64,000 nucleotides of DNA from assembly GCA_047608145.1 (NCBI GenBank), contig JASGDC010000019.1, positions 1-64,000 of the forward strand. The letters run 5' to 3'. Both the position numbers and the translations under genes were made by a program. Positions 49,944 through 58,535 of the stretch are shown here, one piece after another. The notes under the pieces were generated by a model. That model was given only the letters and a program-made list of their open reading frames with translations. It was not told where the DNA came from and searched no databases. Numbering within the stretch: position 1 is the first letter of the stretch; every line of letters begins with the position of its first letter. This DNA comes from JASGDC01 sp047608145. GTDB taxonomy: Bacteria > Actinomycetota > Actinomycetes > Actinomycetales > Micrococcaceae.

Positions 49944-51879
49944 AATTCAAATCTTTCGTTGCAGTATGTGAAGTAAGTTTTGTCCGGTTTAGTAACAGTG
50001 AACTAATAACTACTGATACTGAACTAAATGCCATAGCTAAACCAGCTAGTTCTGGACTAAGCCTTATTCCAAGACCTACAAAAACACCAGCTGCAATTGG
50101 AATACCTAAAGTGTTATAGATAAATGCCCAAAATAGGTTCAGTTTGATTCGATTAAAAGTCTTCTGGCTTAACTCAAGTGACTGCACCACATCTTGCAAG
50201 TTATTCTTAACTAGCACGATTCCACCGGATTCAATAGCAATGTCAGTGCCTGATCCCATTGTAATCCCCAAATCAGATGCCACAAGTGCTGGTGCGTCAT
50301 TGATTCCATCGCCCACGAAAGCAACTTTACCGTGCTGTTGCAATGACTTTACGTGGTCAGCTTTATCACTAGGTAGGACATCAGCAATTACTTCATCAAT
50401 ACCCACTTTGGCAGCAATGGCTTTGGCTACTCGTTCATTATCACCAGTAATCATTACTGTGCGCAAACCTCGTTTTTTAAGGTCAGCAATTGCAGTTGCT
50501 GAAGTTGATTTAGCTGCATCTTGAATCGCAATTAAACCAATTGCTTTATCATTAACACCCACAATAACTACTGTTTTTGCTTCATCTTGTAAGCGCTGCA
50601 TTTCTTGATCAAGCTGCGGACTAAACTCTTTACCTTCAATCAATTTACGATTTCCAATAAAGGCTGAAGTGCCATCAACTATTGCTGTTACGCCTTTACC
50701 CTCAAGTGCGTTGAAATCAGTGGCTTCACTAAAGTTAATATTTTGTGTTTTAGCTTTCGTTAAAATTGCAGTAGCTAATGGGTGCTCTGAAGAATTTTCA
50801 AGAGCAGCTGCCAAAGCTAACACTTCTTCTTTGTTACCAATGATATCGGTAACAAGTGGCTTACCCACTGTAATAGTGCCAGTCTTATCGAAAACTACAG
50901 TCTGAATATCATTAGCTGCTTCGAGGACTTCCCCATTTTTAATCAAAATCCCCATTTTCGCACCACGGCCAGTACCAACCATTAACGCAGTAGGAGTAGC
51001 AAGACCGAGAGCACATGGACAAGCAATAATTATTACTGCTACCGCATAGAGCATTGCATTAACTAAATCAACACCAATAAATACATACCAAACTACGAAA
51101 GTTAAGATAGCGATGATAAGTACTGTTGGCACAAAGATATTGGAGATTTTATCTACAGTCTTCTGAATTGGTGCTTGACTAGTTTGAGCACGTTTCACCA
51201 TATCAACAATCTGCGCAAGCAAAGTGTCGTTGCCGACTTTTGTGGCTTTAAACATAAATGTTCCAGTTTTGTTGATAGTGGAGCCAATTACTGGGTCTCC
51301 TGCTTTTTTAGTAACTGGCATACTTTCACCGGTAACCATTGCTTCATCAATATTTGATGAGCCTTCAGTTATTACCCCGTCAACTGCAATTTTTTGCCCA
51401 GGTTTAACTCTTAAAGTATCACCAACTACTACTTCGGCAAGTGGTACTTTAACTAGTTTGCCATCACGAAGAACTTCAGCATCTTTTGCTTGTAATTCAA
51501 GTAGTTTTTCAATGGCATTTGAAGCTCTACCTTTCATAGCTTCTTCAAACACTTGCCCTAGCAAAATGAAAGTGACTACGAATGCTGCCACTTCAAAGAA
51601 TACTGGCTGATGAACTAACATCGCATAAATACTGTATAAGTAAGCAGTGCTAGTACCAATTGCAATCAAAGTGTCCATATTGGCATTATGGTTACGAAAA
51701 GCCGCCCAAGCAGTGCGCATAAAAGGCCATGCTGCCACTGCCATAACAGCAGTGGTCAATAGGAACATCGTCCAAGCATGACCTAGCAGTCCGATACCAA
51801 ATAATGGTCGAGTAATCATCTCAATTAGCATCGGCAATGAGACGATGAGTGAGAAGATAAACCGATTTTTGACACTCAT
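49933..51879 (-). CDS. copA: Copper-translocating P1B-type ATPase without N-terminal HMA domain
   Basis: 648 residues. The intramembrane site CPCALGLATPTA marks a Cu(I) exporter. VTGESMPV, DKTGTITVGKP (phosphorylated Asp), SSEHPLA (HP motif) and VGDGINDAPA are complete. The usual N-terminal CxxC metal-binding domain is missing; the protein starts directly at the membrane helices (NRFIFSLIVSLPMLIEM). The cupredoxin or YHS proteins nearby could serve as metal handlers instead. The ATG overlaps the cupredoxin stop by 1 nt (TAATG), so the two are coupled. Confidence 0.94.
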   Translation of the reverse strand: MSVKNRFIFSLIVSLPMLIEMITRPLFGIGLLGHAWTMFLLTTAVMAVAAWPFMRTAWAAFRNHNANMDTLIAIGTSTAYLYSIYAMLVHQPVFFEVAAFVVTFILLGQVFEEAMKGRASNAIEKLLELQAKDAEVLRDGKLVKVPLAEVVVGDTLRVKPGQKIAVDGVITEGSSNIDEAMVTGESMPVTKKAGDPVIGSTINKTGTFMFKATKVGNDTLLAQIVDMVKRAQTSQAPIQKTVDKISNIFVPTVLIIAILTFVVWYVFIGVDLVNAMLYAVAVIIIACPCALGLATPTALMVGTGRGAKMGILIKNGEVLEAANDIQTVVFDKTGTITVGKPLVTDIIGNKEEVLALAAALENSSEHPLATAILTKAKTQNINFSEATDFNALEGKGVTAIVDGTSAFIGNRKLIEGKEFSPQLDQEMQRLQDEAKTVVIVGVNDKAIGLIAIQDAAKSTSATAIADLKKRGLRTVMITGDNERVAKAIAAKVGIDEVIADVLPSDKADHVKSLQQHGKVAFVGDGINDAPALVASDLGITMGSGTDIAIESGGIVLVKNNLQDVVQSLELSQKTFNRIKLNLFWAFIYNTLGIPIAAGVFVGLGIRLSPELAGLAMAFSSVSVVISSLLLNRTKLTSHTATKDLNYGK

Positions 51880-52250
51880 TATTTAATAACTACCTTTCCA
51901 TGGAACATATTCATGCCACATGCGTACTGGTATTCTCCAGCTTTACTAGTATCAATTTCAATTGCATACTGCTCATTAACTGGCAACTCTTCATTAACCC
52001 CAAAGTCAGGGAAAACTACATGTGAAAAACATCCAGATGGATCTTTACGATTAAAGACAATATTTGCTGGCACACCTTGTTTTAACACAACCGTATTTGG
52101 AGTGTAACCACCATTTACTACTACTTCTACCTCTTGTTTATTATCAGCCATCGCTGCCTCCGTCTCAGTCGTATTATGTTTACCAAAGAACCACCAAACA
52201 ATTAGTCCGATGAGTACTATTGCACCTAAAATTACTAGAAAGTTATCCAT
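51879..52250 (-). CDS. Membrane-anchored cupredoxin-domain protein
   Basis: About 123 residues. An N-terminal helix (NFLVILGAIVLIGLIVWWFFG) anchors an extracytosolic cupredoxin fold: VEVVVNGGYTPNTVVLKQGV, GCFSHVVFPDFGV with the His ligand, and YQYACGMNMFHGKVVI with the Cys, His and Met ligands of a copper site. Start ATG 52250 (MDNFLVIL); it overlaps the regulator gene by 8 nt. It probably binds copper outside the membrane for CopA or for storage. Confidence 0.88.
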   Translation of the reverse strand: MDNFLVILGAIVLIGLIVWWFFGKHNTTETEAAMADNKQEVEVVVNGGYTPNTVVLKQGVPANIVFNRKDPSGCFSHVVFPDFGVNEELPVNEQYAIEIDTSKAGEYQYACGMNMFHGKVVIK

Positions 52251-52746
52251 GAATCTGCCCTGCCTCATCTACATAATTAGTTGGTTGTTCTTCAAATTTC
52301 TGCTGGCAACCAGAAGCGCAAAAGTAAAAAGTGTGGCCAGTATGTTCTGCCGCGCCACCTGCATAAGAAACACTTACCCGCATTCCACACACTGGATCAA
52401 TAGCCACTGGGAAAATATGCTCTTGATCTTGCAACATCTTTTCCATATCAGAAGTTAAGTTATATTGATCTTTTAAGAATGACTTAACAAGGTCACAAGC
52501 CTTAGCAATCCTATCGTCTGCAAGATGATAATAAACAGTAGTGCCTACTCGCCTAGTCTGCACAATCTTTGCTTTGCGCAAAGCGCCTAAGTGCTGGGAT
52601 ACATTGGCTTGTTTAATGCCAAGCATCTCGGTAATCTCAGAGACCATTAGTTCACGCTCAAATAACAGCTGAATAATCTCTAGGCGTTTTTGGCTAGCGA
52701 TTGTCCGGAATACTTCTTCTTGCATTTTGAATAATTCTTGAAACAT
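52243..52746 (-). CDS. ArsR-type regulator fused to a YHS metal-binding domain
   Basis: 167 residues. Residues ~8-90 are an ArsR winged helix (IASQKRLEIIQLLFERELMV, MLGIKQANVSQHLGALRKAK). Residues ~115-165 are a YHS domain: DPVCGMRVSVSYAGG, HTGHTFYFCASGCQQKFEE, with Cys residues suited to metal binding. A repressor with its own YHS domain would sense copper directly through these Cys. It is first of the operon ArsR-YHS, cupredoxin, CopA, DUF305, all overlapping, so autoregulation is likely. Confidence 0.88.
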   Translation of the reverse strand: MFQELFKMQEEVFRTIASQKRLEIIQLLFERELMVSEITEMLGIKQANVSQHLGALRKAKIVQTRRVGTTVYYHLADDRIAKACDLVKSFLKDQYNLTSDMEKMLQDQEHIFPVAIDPVCGMRVSVSYAGGAAEHTGHTFYFCASGCQQKFEEQPTNYVDEAGQIHG

Positions 52747-52845
52747 ATTGCTAGTTTAGATGAATTTTATTAAATATGCAAATATGCATACTATTGAATA
52801 TAATAGATATTTTGACACTATCCCCTAAAATCAATTACTTACAAA

Positions 52846-54117
52846 TTAATTGGACCACAAGAAATCTACCGGGACTTTCCAAATTCTATCCCCCAACCAC
52901 TGAACTTTATCGCCTGTGTAAAAAACAAAACCGCGATTAAATTTATCACCAATTTCATCTCGCACCCAGGCAAGATGCTCTTCTGCCCCAGCAGCTGTTG
53001 AGTTTAACTTAAACTCAAATCCATAAATCCTCCCGAGACTATCTTCAAGTATCAGATCAATCTCCCGTTTCTTCCTTGAAGAATCTCTGAAATGATACGC
53101 ACGATAGGAATCGTCAATCATGGAATCCAATTGTCGCAGGATTTCGTTAATGACAAATGTTTCAAACAAATGCCCCGAATACGTTCTACCCACTTCATCA
53201 TTAAGCATTTTCCCCTTAGATATCCCAGAAATTGTAGCCGCTAACCCACTGTCATTAAAGATTACCTTTGGCTTTTTAACTACTCTTTTTAGCTCATTAG
53301 AAAACCAAGCTTGCAGAGTTTTAACGAGAAATAAATTTTCGAAAACTTCCAGATACTCAAGTGCCAGCATATTATCGAAGCCCATTCTCTGCGCAAAATT
53401 ACTCTGAATAAACTCTTGCCCAGTAGATAAAGCCAAAATATTAATTGCTTTATCCAATTGCTTTTTGGACTTATAGGAAGAGAAACTTTCTTGATCCTTA
53501 GCCATTAAGCTCTCAACATAATTTCGTAACTGCCGTTTACTTTTAGCTTTATCTTTTGAGAGCACTACTTGTGGATAGCCACCGAGAATCGCGAGATCAA
53601 GATATTCTTCTTTACTTAAACTGCCAACATATTTCATCAGATCTAAAAGATGTTTATCCTCAGAGGATAATAAATATTCTAGCTTGCCAGATACATTATG
53701 TAACTCTGCTTGTGAAAAAGGTGCAAGTGAAAAATGAGTGATTCTTCCTGCCAAGGAGTCTGGGGTTTTAGAGGAAGTTAAGGTGTACGTACTGCCTGTT
53801 AATAACAGTTGCCCAGGTTTAGTATCATCATCCACCTTCATCTTCATTGCCTTCCACAACTCTGGAACTAATTGCACCTCATCAATAACAAGCAGATTAG
53901 AACCAATTTGGTTTACATATCCCCTAGGATCTTCCTTTGCTCTCGCAAGCGCTACGTCATCATCGAAAGTAATGTACAGGCCTCCTAGTTGCTGGGAAAT
54001 TTTCTTAACGAGAGTGGTTTTACCCACTTGTCGAGCACCTTGAATATAGACAATACGAGAATGCCCTAAGTATTCCACTACTGACTCTTCAATTGCTCTG
54101 ATAATCTCTTTTTTCAA
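52846..54117 (-). CDS. AAA-family ATPase with DUF4143 domain
   Basis: 423 residues of the AAA_14/DUF4143 family. Walker A is QGARQVGKTTLVK (about residue 30), Walker B NLLVIDEVQLVPELW, and the sensor region is LLTGSTYTLTSSKT. A winged-helix/DUF4143 part follows (KPKVIFNDSGLAATISG, HLFETFVINEILRQL, YHFRDSSRKKREIDLIL with a PD-(D/E)XK-like EID). Function is unknown; they are common in accessory regions. Sits alone between the copper operon and a gene-poor gap. Confidence 0.85.
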   Translation of the reverse strand: MKKEIIRAIEESVVEYLGHSRIVYIQGARQVGKTTLVKKISQQLGGLYITFDDDVALARAKEDPRGYVNQIGSNLLVIDEVQLVPELWKAMKMKVDDDTKPGQLLLTGSTYTLTSSKTPDSLAGRITHFSLAPFSQAELHNVSGKLEYLLSSEDKHLLDLMKYVGSLSKEEYLDLAILGGYPQVVLSKDKAKSKRQLRNYVESLMAKDQESFSSYKSKKQLDKAINILALSTGQEFIQSNFAQRMGFDNMLALEYLEVFENLFLVKTLQAWFSNELKRVVKKPKVIFNDSGLAATISGISKGKMLNDEVGRTYSGHLFETFVINEILRQLDSMIDDSYRAYHFRDSSRKKREIDLILEDSLGRIYGFEFKLNSTAAGAEEHLAWVRDEIGDKFNRGFVFYTGDKVQWLGDRIWKVPVDFLWSN

Positions 54118-54920
54118 AAGGAAACAGCCCCGCTCTCTAATTTAAGCATACCGTGCTATCTAATTTATGCTCTATTAGCTCTCTAATTTTAGCACACATT
54201 ACAGTCTAATTCTGCACCGCACTACACTTAACAAATCTAGATGAAAAAATTAAAATCTATCAGCAACAAATCGATGAATTAGACAATTCATCGGATTACA
54301 GACAATGACTTGGAAGCAGAGACTAAAGACCTGCTTTGCCACCACAGATAATTAATCAAGACACTCAACCCCGTTTGGGTTTATACAAGTTACATACTCA
54401 AACCCTAAATAAACTAAGCCGCTCCTAAAACATCGGCGCAAATTTTTTGATTTCCACTTCACTTATACCGTTTTATTTTACAACAGTTTTCCATTTACGA
54501 ACTGATTTGAATACTTATTACTTTATATTTAAGTAATCTTCTTGTAAAACATAGAAAATAGGGAGCGTTTTCTTCCAGAGCTTGCAGCTCTTGTTTCGAC
54601 GAAGCAACTCTAGAAATGGTGGCTACTCGCTTTGTTTTGTGTGCTAAGTTAGGATTTATATCAAATACTGAACTAAGTTCCCAAGCAATATTCCTTAAAA
54701 GTCATCTTATTTACCATTAACTCATTTTATGGTCAGTAACGCAACCATTATTACTTATCATGATAATCGTTATTTTGAACTCCAAAGGGCAAGAACAGGC
54801 TTCAATAATGCACAATAAGGTAGCACTGAGATCTACAAACAAGACTAGTTTTTCAATGATGACTATTCGAAAGATAACATCAAATCAATGCAGCAAAATT
54901 AACCTAAAATATTTAGGCGT
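54118..54920. other. 800-bp gap with no supported gene
   Basis: AT-rich, no family-like frame with a start. One start-less open stretch on the minus strand (about 54700-54490, with KRVATISRVASSKQELQAL) looks protein-like but I cannot place it. Short repeats of GCTCTCTAATTT near 54130 and 54178 are visible. Probably decayed DNA. Confidence 0.5.
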
Positions 54921-55454
54921 TTAAGAATCTTTCAAAAGTGGCAGGAATTTCTGTTTCATCTTATTAACTTTAGGGTTAATTACTAGTTGGCAATACGCCT
55001 GCTCAGGGTGAGTAATAAAGTAATCCTGATGCTCATCTTCAGCAATCCAAAATGTCTCTAACGGCTGAACTTCAGTAGTTAAAGGAACATCCCATAACTT
55101 TTTAGCAACATTATCAATACTCTTATTTACTACTTCAAGCTGGTTTTCATCCTGATATAAAACAATTGAACGATATTGTGAGCCAACATCGTTACCTTGA
55201 CGATTCAAGGTAGTTGGATCATGCATAGTCCAAAAGATTTCAAGAATAGTGTCCAAACTGATTACTTCTGAATCATAAGCGACTTTCACTACTTCAGCAT
55301 GGGTACTATTGCCCTCAGTTAATGAATAGTAAGTGGGATTCCTTCTTATGCCACCTGCATAGCCACAAGTAACATCGGTAACACCTTTTAGGTTGCTAAA
55401 TAGTGGATCTAAACACCAAAAACAACCGCCGCCAAGTACAATTGATTCGCTCAT
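54921..55454 (-). CDS. msrA: Peptide methionine-S-sulfoxide reductase MsrA
   Basis: About 177 residues. The catalytic Cys is in GGGCFWCLDPLF, near the N-terminus; VTCGYAGGIRRNPTYYSLTE, THAEVVKVAYD, MHDPTTLNRQGNDVGSQYRS and HQDYFITHPEQAYC are conserved. It reduces methionine sulfoxide in oxidised proteins. ATG 55454 (MSESIVLGGG) fits family starts; the frame extends to 55490 without support. MsrB is not fused and not nearby. Confidence 0.94.
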   Translation of the reverse strand: MSESIVLGGGCFWCLDPLFSNLKGVTDVTCGYAGGIRRNPTYYSLTEGNSTHAEVVKVAYDSEVISLDTILEIFWTMHDPTTLNRQGNDVGSQYRSIVLYQDENQLEVVNKSIDNVAKKLWDVPLTTEVQPLETFWIAEDEHQDYFITHPEQAYCQLVINPKVNKMKQKFLPLLKDS

Positions 55455-55884
55455 AGTTCTAATACTAGCTAGCTGCATAGAACTACACAAGGAAAATTAT
55501 CCTAATACCAAGAAATACTATGATTTAAAACGAGCAACAACTACAAAAAATCAGTTAAACAACTGTGAACAAAAGCCAGTGCGATTCATACAGAAGTAAA
55601 TAACTTTACAATCTCATAACAGCCCACACACCCTACAAAAGTTAGGACATGTGGAAAACTATAATCTTCTTACCTGCACAAACTCTTAAAGCACATTAAA
55701 ATCCAATATTAAATTACCAAAAACTCAACAAACAACCTAGAAAGAATAGCCAGAATAACTAAGCTCTCCACCTTAGATAGCTCATCATAATTGTTTGAGT
55801 TTAGCTGGAAATATCTATTCCGAAAAATAACAGTTTACTTATCCCATAAACTTTTAGATTTAAAAGTACTTTAAAAAGTAAATG
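55455..55884. other. 430-bp gap with no gene seen
   Basis: AT-rich gap between msrA and the RCC1 gene. No hairpin with T-run, repeat or coding frame is convincing. It includes the msrA promoter region and the 3' side of the RCC1 gene. Confidence 0.5.
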
Positions 55885-57519
55885 TTAAGCATGGACTGAA
55901 GCTAAAGCATTAGTAGCTTCACTGGAAATTCCTAGCCACTTTACACCGGTAGAAACCTGCATTGGAACTTTCCTGTCCACATTATCTCCTTGCCCGAGTT
56001 GGCCATAATCATTACGGCCCCACGAATAAAGAACGCCCTCAGAACTACTAGTGGAATAACGTACCGCACCAGAATGTCCATCTCCAGCTTCAACGCCACC
56101 CCAATAATTATTTGTACCAACCTGAACCATATGAAGCCGCTCAGTAGTATCACCAGTATCTAACTGACCATACTGATTATTACCCCATGCATATAAACGC
56201 CCATCATTACGCAGAGCCAAGCAATGAATAACACCCATAGAAATAGCTAGCCAACTACCACCGCCATTATAAACTTCTGTAGGTGTATGTTTTTCAAGCT
56301 TATCGCCGGTGCCTAGCTGTCCAGAGCTATTATCACCGAACCCGTATAACTTACCACCACTATCACTGCAGTAAACCATTGTAGAGTTTCCTTCTGCGCC
56401 AAGTATACTAATAGATGTTGAGATACTTGTAACATGAGTCGGTGCAACTCGTTTAGACGTATCCCCAAGGCCTAGTTGTCCATAATAATTATCACCAAAT
56501 GTCCAAAGCTCATTTTTTCCAGCTGTATCTTTAGCTAACATAGCTGTGTGGAATGCTCCTGCTTTACCCATAAACCAATTACTTGCAGTGCCAACTTTGG
56601 TTGGTACATAACGATTCACAGTATCACCAAGTCCTAACTGACCGCTAGCATTGCGCCCCCATGCGTACAGTTCACCTGCAGTGTTAATAGCAAGACTATG
56701 ATAATTACCAGCAATAACAATACTCCAATTAGACGCATTGCCAACCTTAACAGGAGTATTATGCTGCTGAGTGTCACTAGGGCCTTGCCCAAGCTGCCCA
56801 TAAGTACCGGAACCCCAAGCATATAACTCACCAGTACTACTAACCGCAAGAGAATGTACCGGACCAATATTAATGTATTTCCAGTTAATACCTGGGGCAA
56901 TACGAGTTAACACATTTCGGTTTTTAGTATCACCAACACCAAGTTGCCCAACTTCATTACGACCAGCCATATGCAAATTAGCATGTTTGAACTCTGGATC
57001 ATTAGGAGCTTCAACAACTTGATTTTCATACAAAACGGCATGTAAAGAAAATTCTCCACCGTTAACCCATTCTGTATCATTTTTAACTCGAATAGGGTTT
57101 TCTGTATTCGCTGTACCGCAGTAAATAACTCCGTTGGCAAAAGCAGGAGTAACCACAGTAATTTCTGTACCAGTACCACGGTCAAAATACGCATCCCCAC
57201 TAATAGTAATCAAAGCATGCATACCGTTTGGAATTGTGTTATTGTTTTCATCAAAACCAAACAGCGCAATAATATCTTCTGCATTACTAGAAACTACCTT
57301 ATTAGTATTAAACTCATTACCTGAACCAACAGCAGGAGGCAACGACCCCCATTCAAGGTGATAATTAATATCCTCACTAGCAGCCATAGCAGGAACACTC
57401 ACCGCAGTAGCAACAACAGGAACACCCCAAACCATACCCTTACTAACAGAACGACGAGTAACACCCTTATTAAGATCACTAGTCTCATTTAACTGGTTCT
57501 TTAAATCTTTACTAAACAT
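55885..57519 (-). CDS. Tat-signal RCC1-repeat protein
   Basis: 544 residues. Residues 21-47 form a twin-arginine signal: TRRSVSKGMVWG, a hydrophobic run, then VPAMAAS. An unassigned domain covers ~50-170. From ~170 on, about seven RCC1 blades appear (NEVGQLGVGD, ELYAWGSGTYGQLGQG, ELYAWGRNASGQLGLGD, LWTFGDNYYGQLGLGD, LYGFGDNSSGQLGTGD, LYAWGNNQYGQLDTGD, LYSWGRNDYGQLGQGD), predicting a complete beta-propeller. It is secreted or surface-bound; no LPXTG motif. AGGGGA precedes the ATG, and a G10 run lies ~62 nt upstream. A relative of the 1-1085 gene but with diverged repeats. Confidence 0.88.
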   Translation of the reverse strand: MFSKDLKNQLNETSDLNKGVTRRSVSKGMVWGVPVVATAVSVPAMAASEDINYHLEWGSLPPAVGSGNEFNTNKVVSSNAEDIIALFGFDENNNTIPNGMHALITISGDAYFDRGTGTEITVVTPAFANGVIYCGTANTENPIRVKNDTEWVNGGEFSLHAVLYENQVVEAPNDPEFKHANLHMAGRNEVGQLGVGDTKNRNVLTRIAPGINWKYINIGPVHSLAVSSTGELYAWGSGTYGQLGQGPSDTQQHNTPVKVGNASNWSIVIAGNYHSLAINTAGELYAWGRNASGQLGLGDTVNRYVPTKVGTASNWFMGKAGAFHTAMLAKDTAGKNELWTFGDNYYGQLGLGDTSKRVAPTHVTSISTSISILGAEGNSTMVYCSDSGGKLYGFGDNSSGQLGTGDKLEKHTPTEVYNGGGSWLAISMGVIHCLALRNDGRLYAWGNNQYGQLDTGDTTERLHMVQVGTNNYWGGVEAGDGHSGAVRYSTSSSEGVLYSWGRNDYGQLGQGDNVDRKVPMQVSTGVKWLGISSEATNALASVHA

Positions 57520-57580
57520 GAAAAACTATCCCCTAAATAGACGACAAAACATAAACAATAGTTTCAATGTTTCAACCGTA

Positions 57581-57590
57581 CCCCCCCCCC
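57581..57590 (-). promoter_or_regulatory. G10 homopolymer upstream of the Tat-RCC1 gene
   Basis: Ten consecutive C on plus (G on the coding strand), about 62 nt before the ATG at 57519. After it comes TACGGTTGAAACATTGAAAC, which includes a TTGAAA that could be the -35. Such a run in AT-rich DNA is striking and prone to slippage. Confidence 0.75.
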
Positions 57591-57656
57591 ATGCGAGAAG
57601 TCAAGTAAACAACCCTCATAAACCCAAGAAATTAAATGAAAATTTGACATAAAAAT

Positions 57657-57684
57657 AGGTCTACACAAAAACTTGTGTAGACCT
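57657..57684 (-). terminator. Terminator after the 37-residue peptide gene
   Basis: AGGTCTACACAA (57657-57668) pairs perfectly with TTGTGTAGACCT (57673-57684). On the minus strand it is followed by ATTTTTATG. Confidence 0.75.
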
Positions 57685-57750
57685 AAAAGTATTTACCTAC
57701 GCAACAGCAGTTATAACATTTGAATACGCAGGGCTAAAGACTAGTATTTG

Positions 57751-57864
57751 TTATTTATTTTCTTGGTTTCCTGACCATGGCCAACGACTCATCAAACCAC
57801 AAACAGCAACTGTACCAATAGCAAGAGCAATTGACTCAAGAACTCCAGCACTAAAAACACTCAT
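57751..57864 (-). CDS. Hydrophobic 37-residue peptide with own SD and terminator
   Basis: ATG at 57864 behind GAAAGGAATT; stop at 57751. The product is MSVFSAGVLESIALAIGTVA, then VCGLMSRWPWSGNQENK: one membrane-like helix (VLESIALAIGTVAVCGLM) and a Trp-rich RWPW end. A terminator stem follows at 57657-57684, so a discrete transcript is likely. Candidates are a small membrane protein, a leaderless-type bacteriocin or a type I toxin; nothing in the sequence decides. It lies 80 bp after the YciI gene on the same strand. Confidence 0.6.
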   Translation of the reverse strand: MSVFSAGVLESIALAIGTVAVCGLMSRWPWSGNQENK

Positions 57865-57944
57865 TAAACGATAATTCCTTTCAAAATTTCAAAATAAAAA
57901 TATAAACATTAAATAAAAGTAAAGTAACCAATTCTCAATAACTA

Positions 57945-58232
57945 CTATGCAATTAAAGTTTCAAACTTGGCAGTAGTCTTTGTTGGTTCAAACTCAATAA
58001 TTTCATAATCAGCTATCCGCTTAACCCAAAAAGGATCCTCCGAAATAATACGTCCAACCTCTGCTCTACTATCAGCATTAGCCAAAATAATACCACCAGT
58101 ACGCGGAACCTTACGACCAGAAGCAATAAAAATACCTTCTGCGTAATACTTATCAAGAAACTCAGCATGTTGCTCTAGATATTTCTCCACAACCCACAGT
58201 GGCCTCTTATAATCAAGACTAATAACAAACAA
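57945..58232 (-). CDS. YciI-family protein
   Basis: 95 residues, ferredoxin-like alpha/beta fold. FVISLDYKRPLWVVEKYLEQ, HAEFLDKYYAEGIFIASGRK, GGIILANADSRAEVGRIISE and DPFWVKRIADYEIIEFEP match the YciI family, with the conserved Asp-His pair (HAEFLDKY). The start is TTG 58232 with GAAAGGA upstream. Activity is not established in general. Single gene, with the small peptide gene behind it. Confidence 0.88.
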   Translation of the reverse strand: MFVISLDYKRPLWVVEKYLEQHAEFLDKYYAEGIFIASGRKVPRTGGIILANADSRAEVGRIISEDPFWVKRIADYEIIEFEPTKTTAKFETLIA

Positions 58233-58535
58233 AAGCTATAGATCCTTTCAAACGAAATAGTAATTCATTAATCAATATTGAAATTAAAAATATACACCCA
58301 AGAACAAACAAATAAAAATAATGAACACAGAAAACAATAAAGGCTAATAAAGTAAAACTCAGATAATAATTTTCTTGTGCAAAATAGTGCGGAAACAAAG
58401 CACTTGGGATAATCAATATTAAAAACTACAAGCTTAGATTATTCCAGGTGATTCTTTTGCGTTCTGATATTTCAGAGTTAGTAATTGCTTCGATTTTACG
58501 CCTACTCATTTCATTAGTTATCGAATAAAGCAACT
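58233..58535. other. Gap of about 300 bp with only short uncertain frames
   Basis: A hydrophobic TTG-start frame (58219-58416, minus) lacks an SD and overlaps the YciI start; it may be the end of a lost membrane gene. A 27-codon frame MSRRKIEAITNSEISERKRI (minus, around 58430-58515) is also unsupported. No repeat or hairpin stands out. Confidence 0.4.

Noticed and set aside
52846..54117. AAA/DUF4143 ATPase as a phage-defence gene
   Set aside because: The family is common and of unknown role; no defence partner gene is adjacent, so the claim is unsupported.
58219..58416. Hydrophobic 65-codon frame upstream of the YciI gene
   Set aside because: TTG start without SD, overlaps the YciI start, and its hydrophobicity can arise from T-rich DNA. 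Not enough support for a gene.
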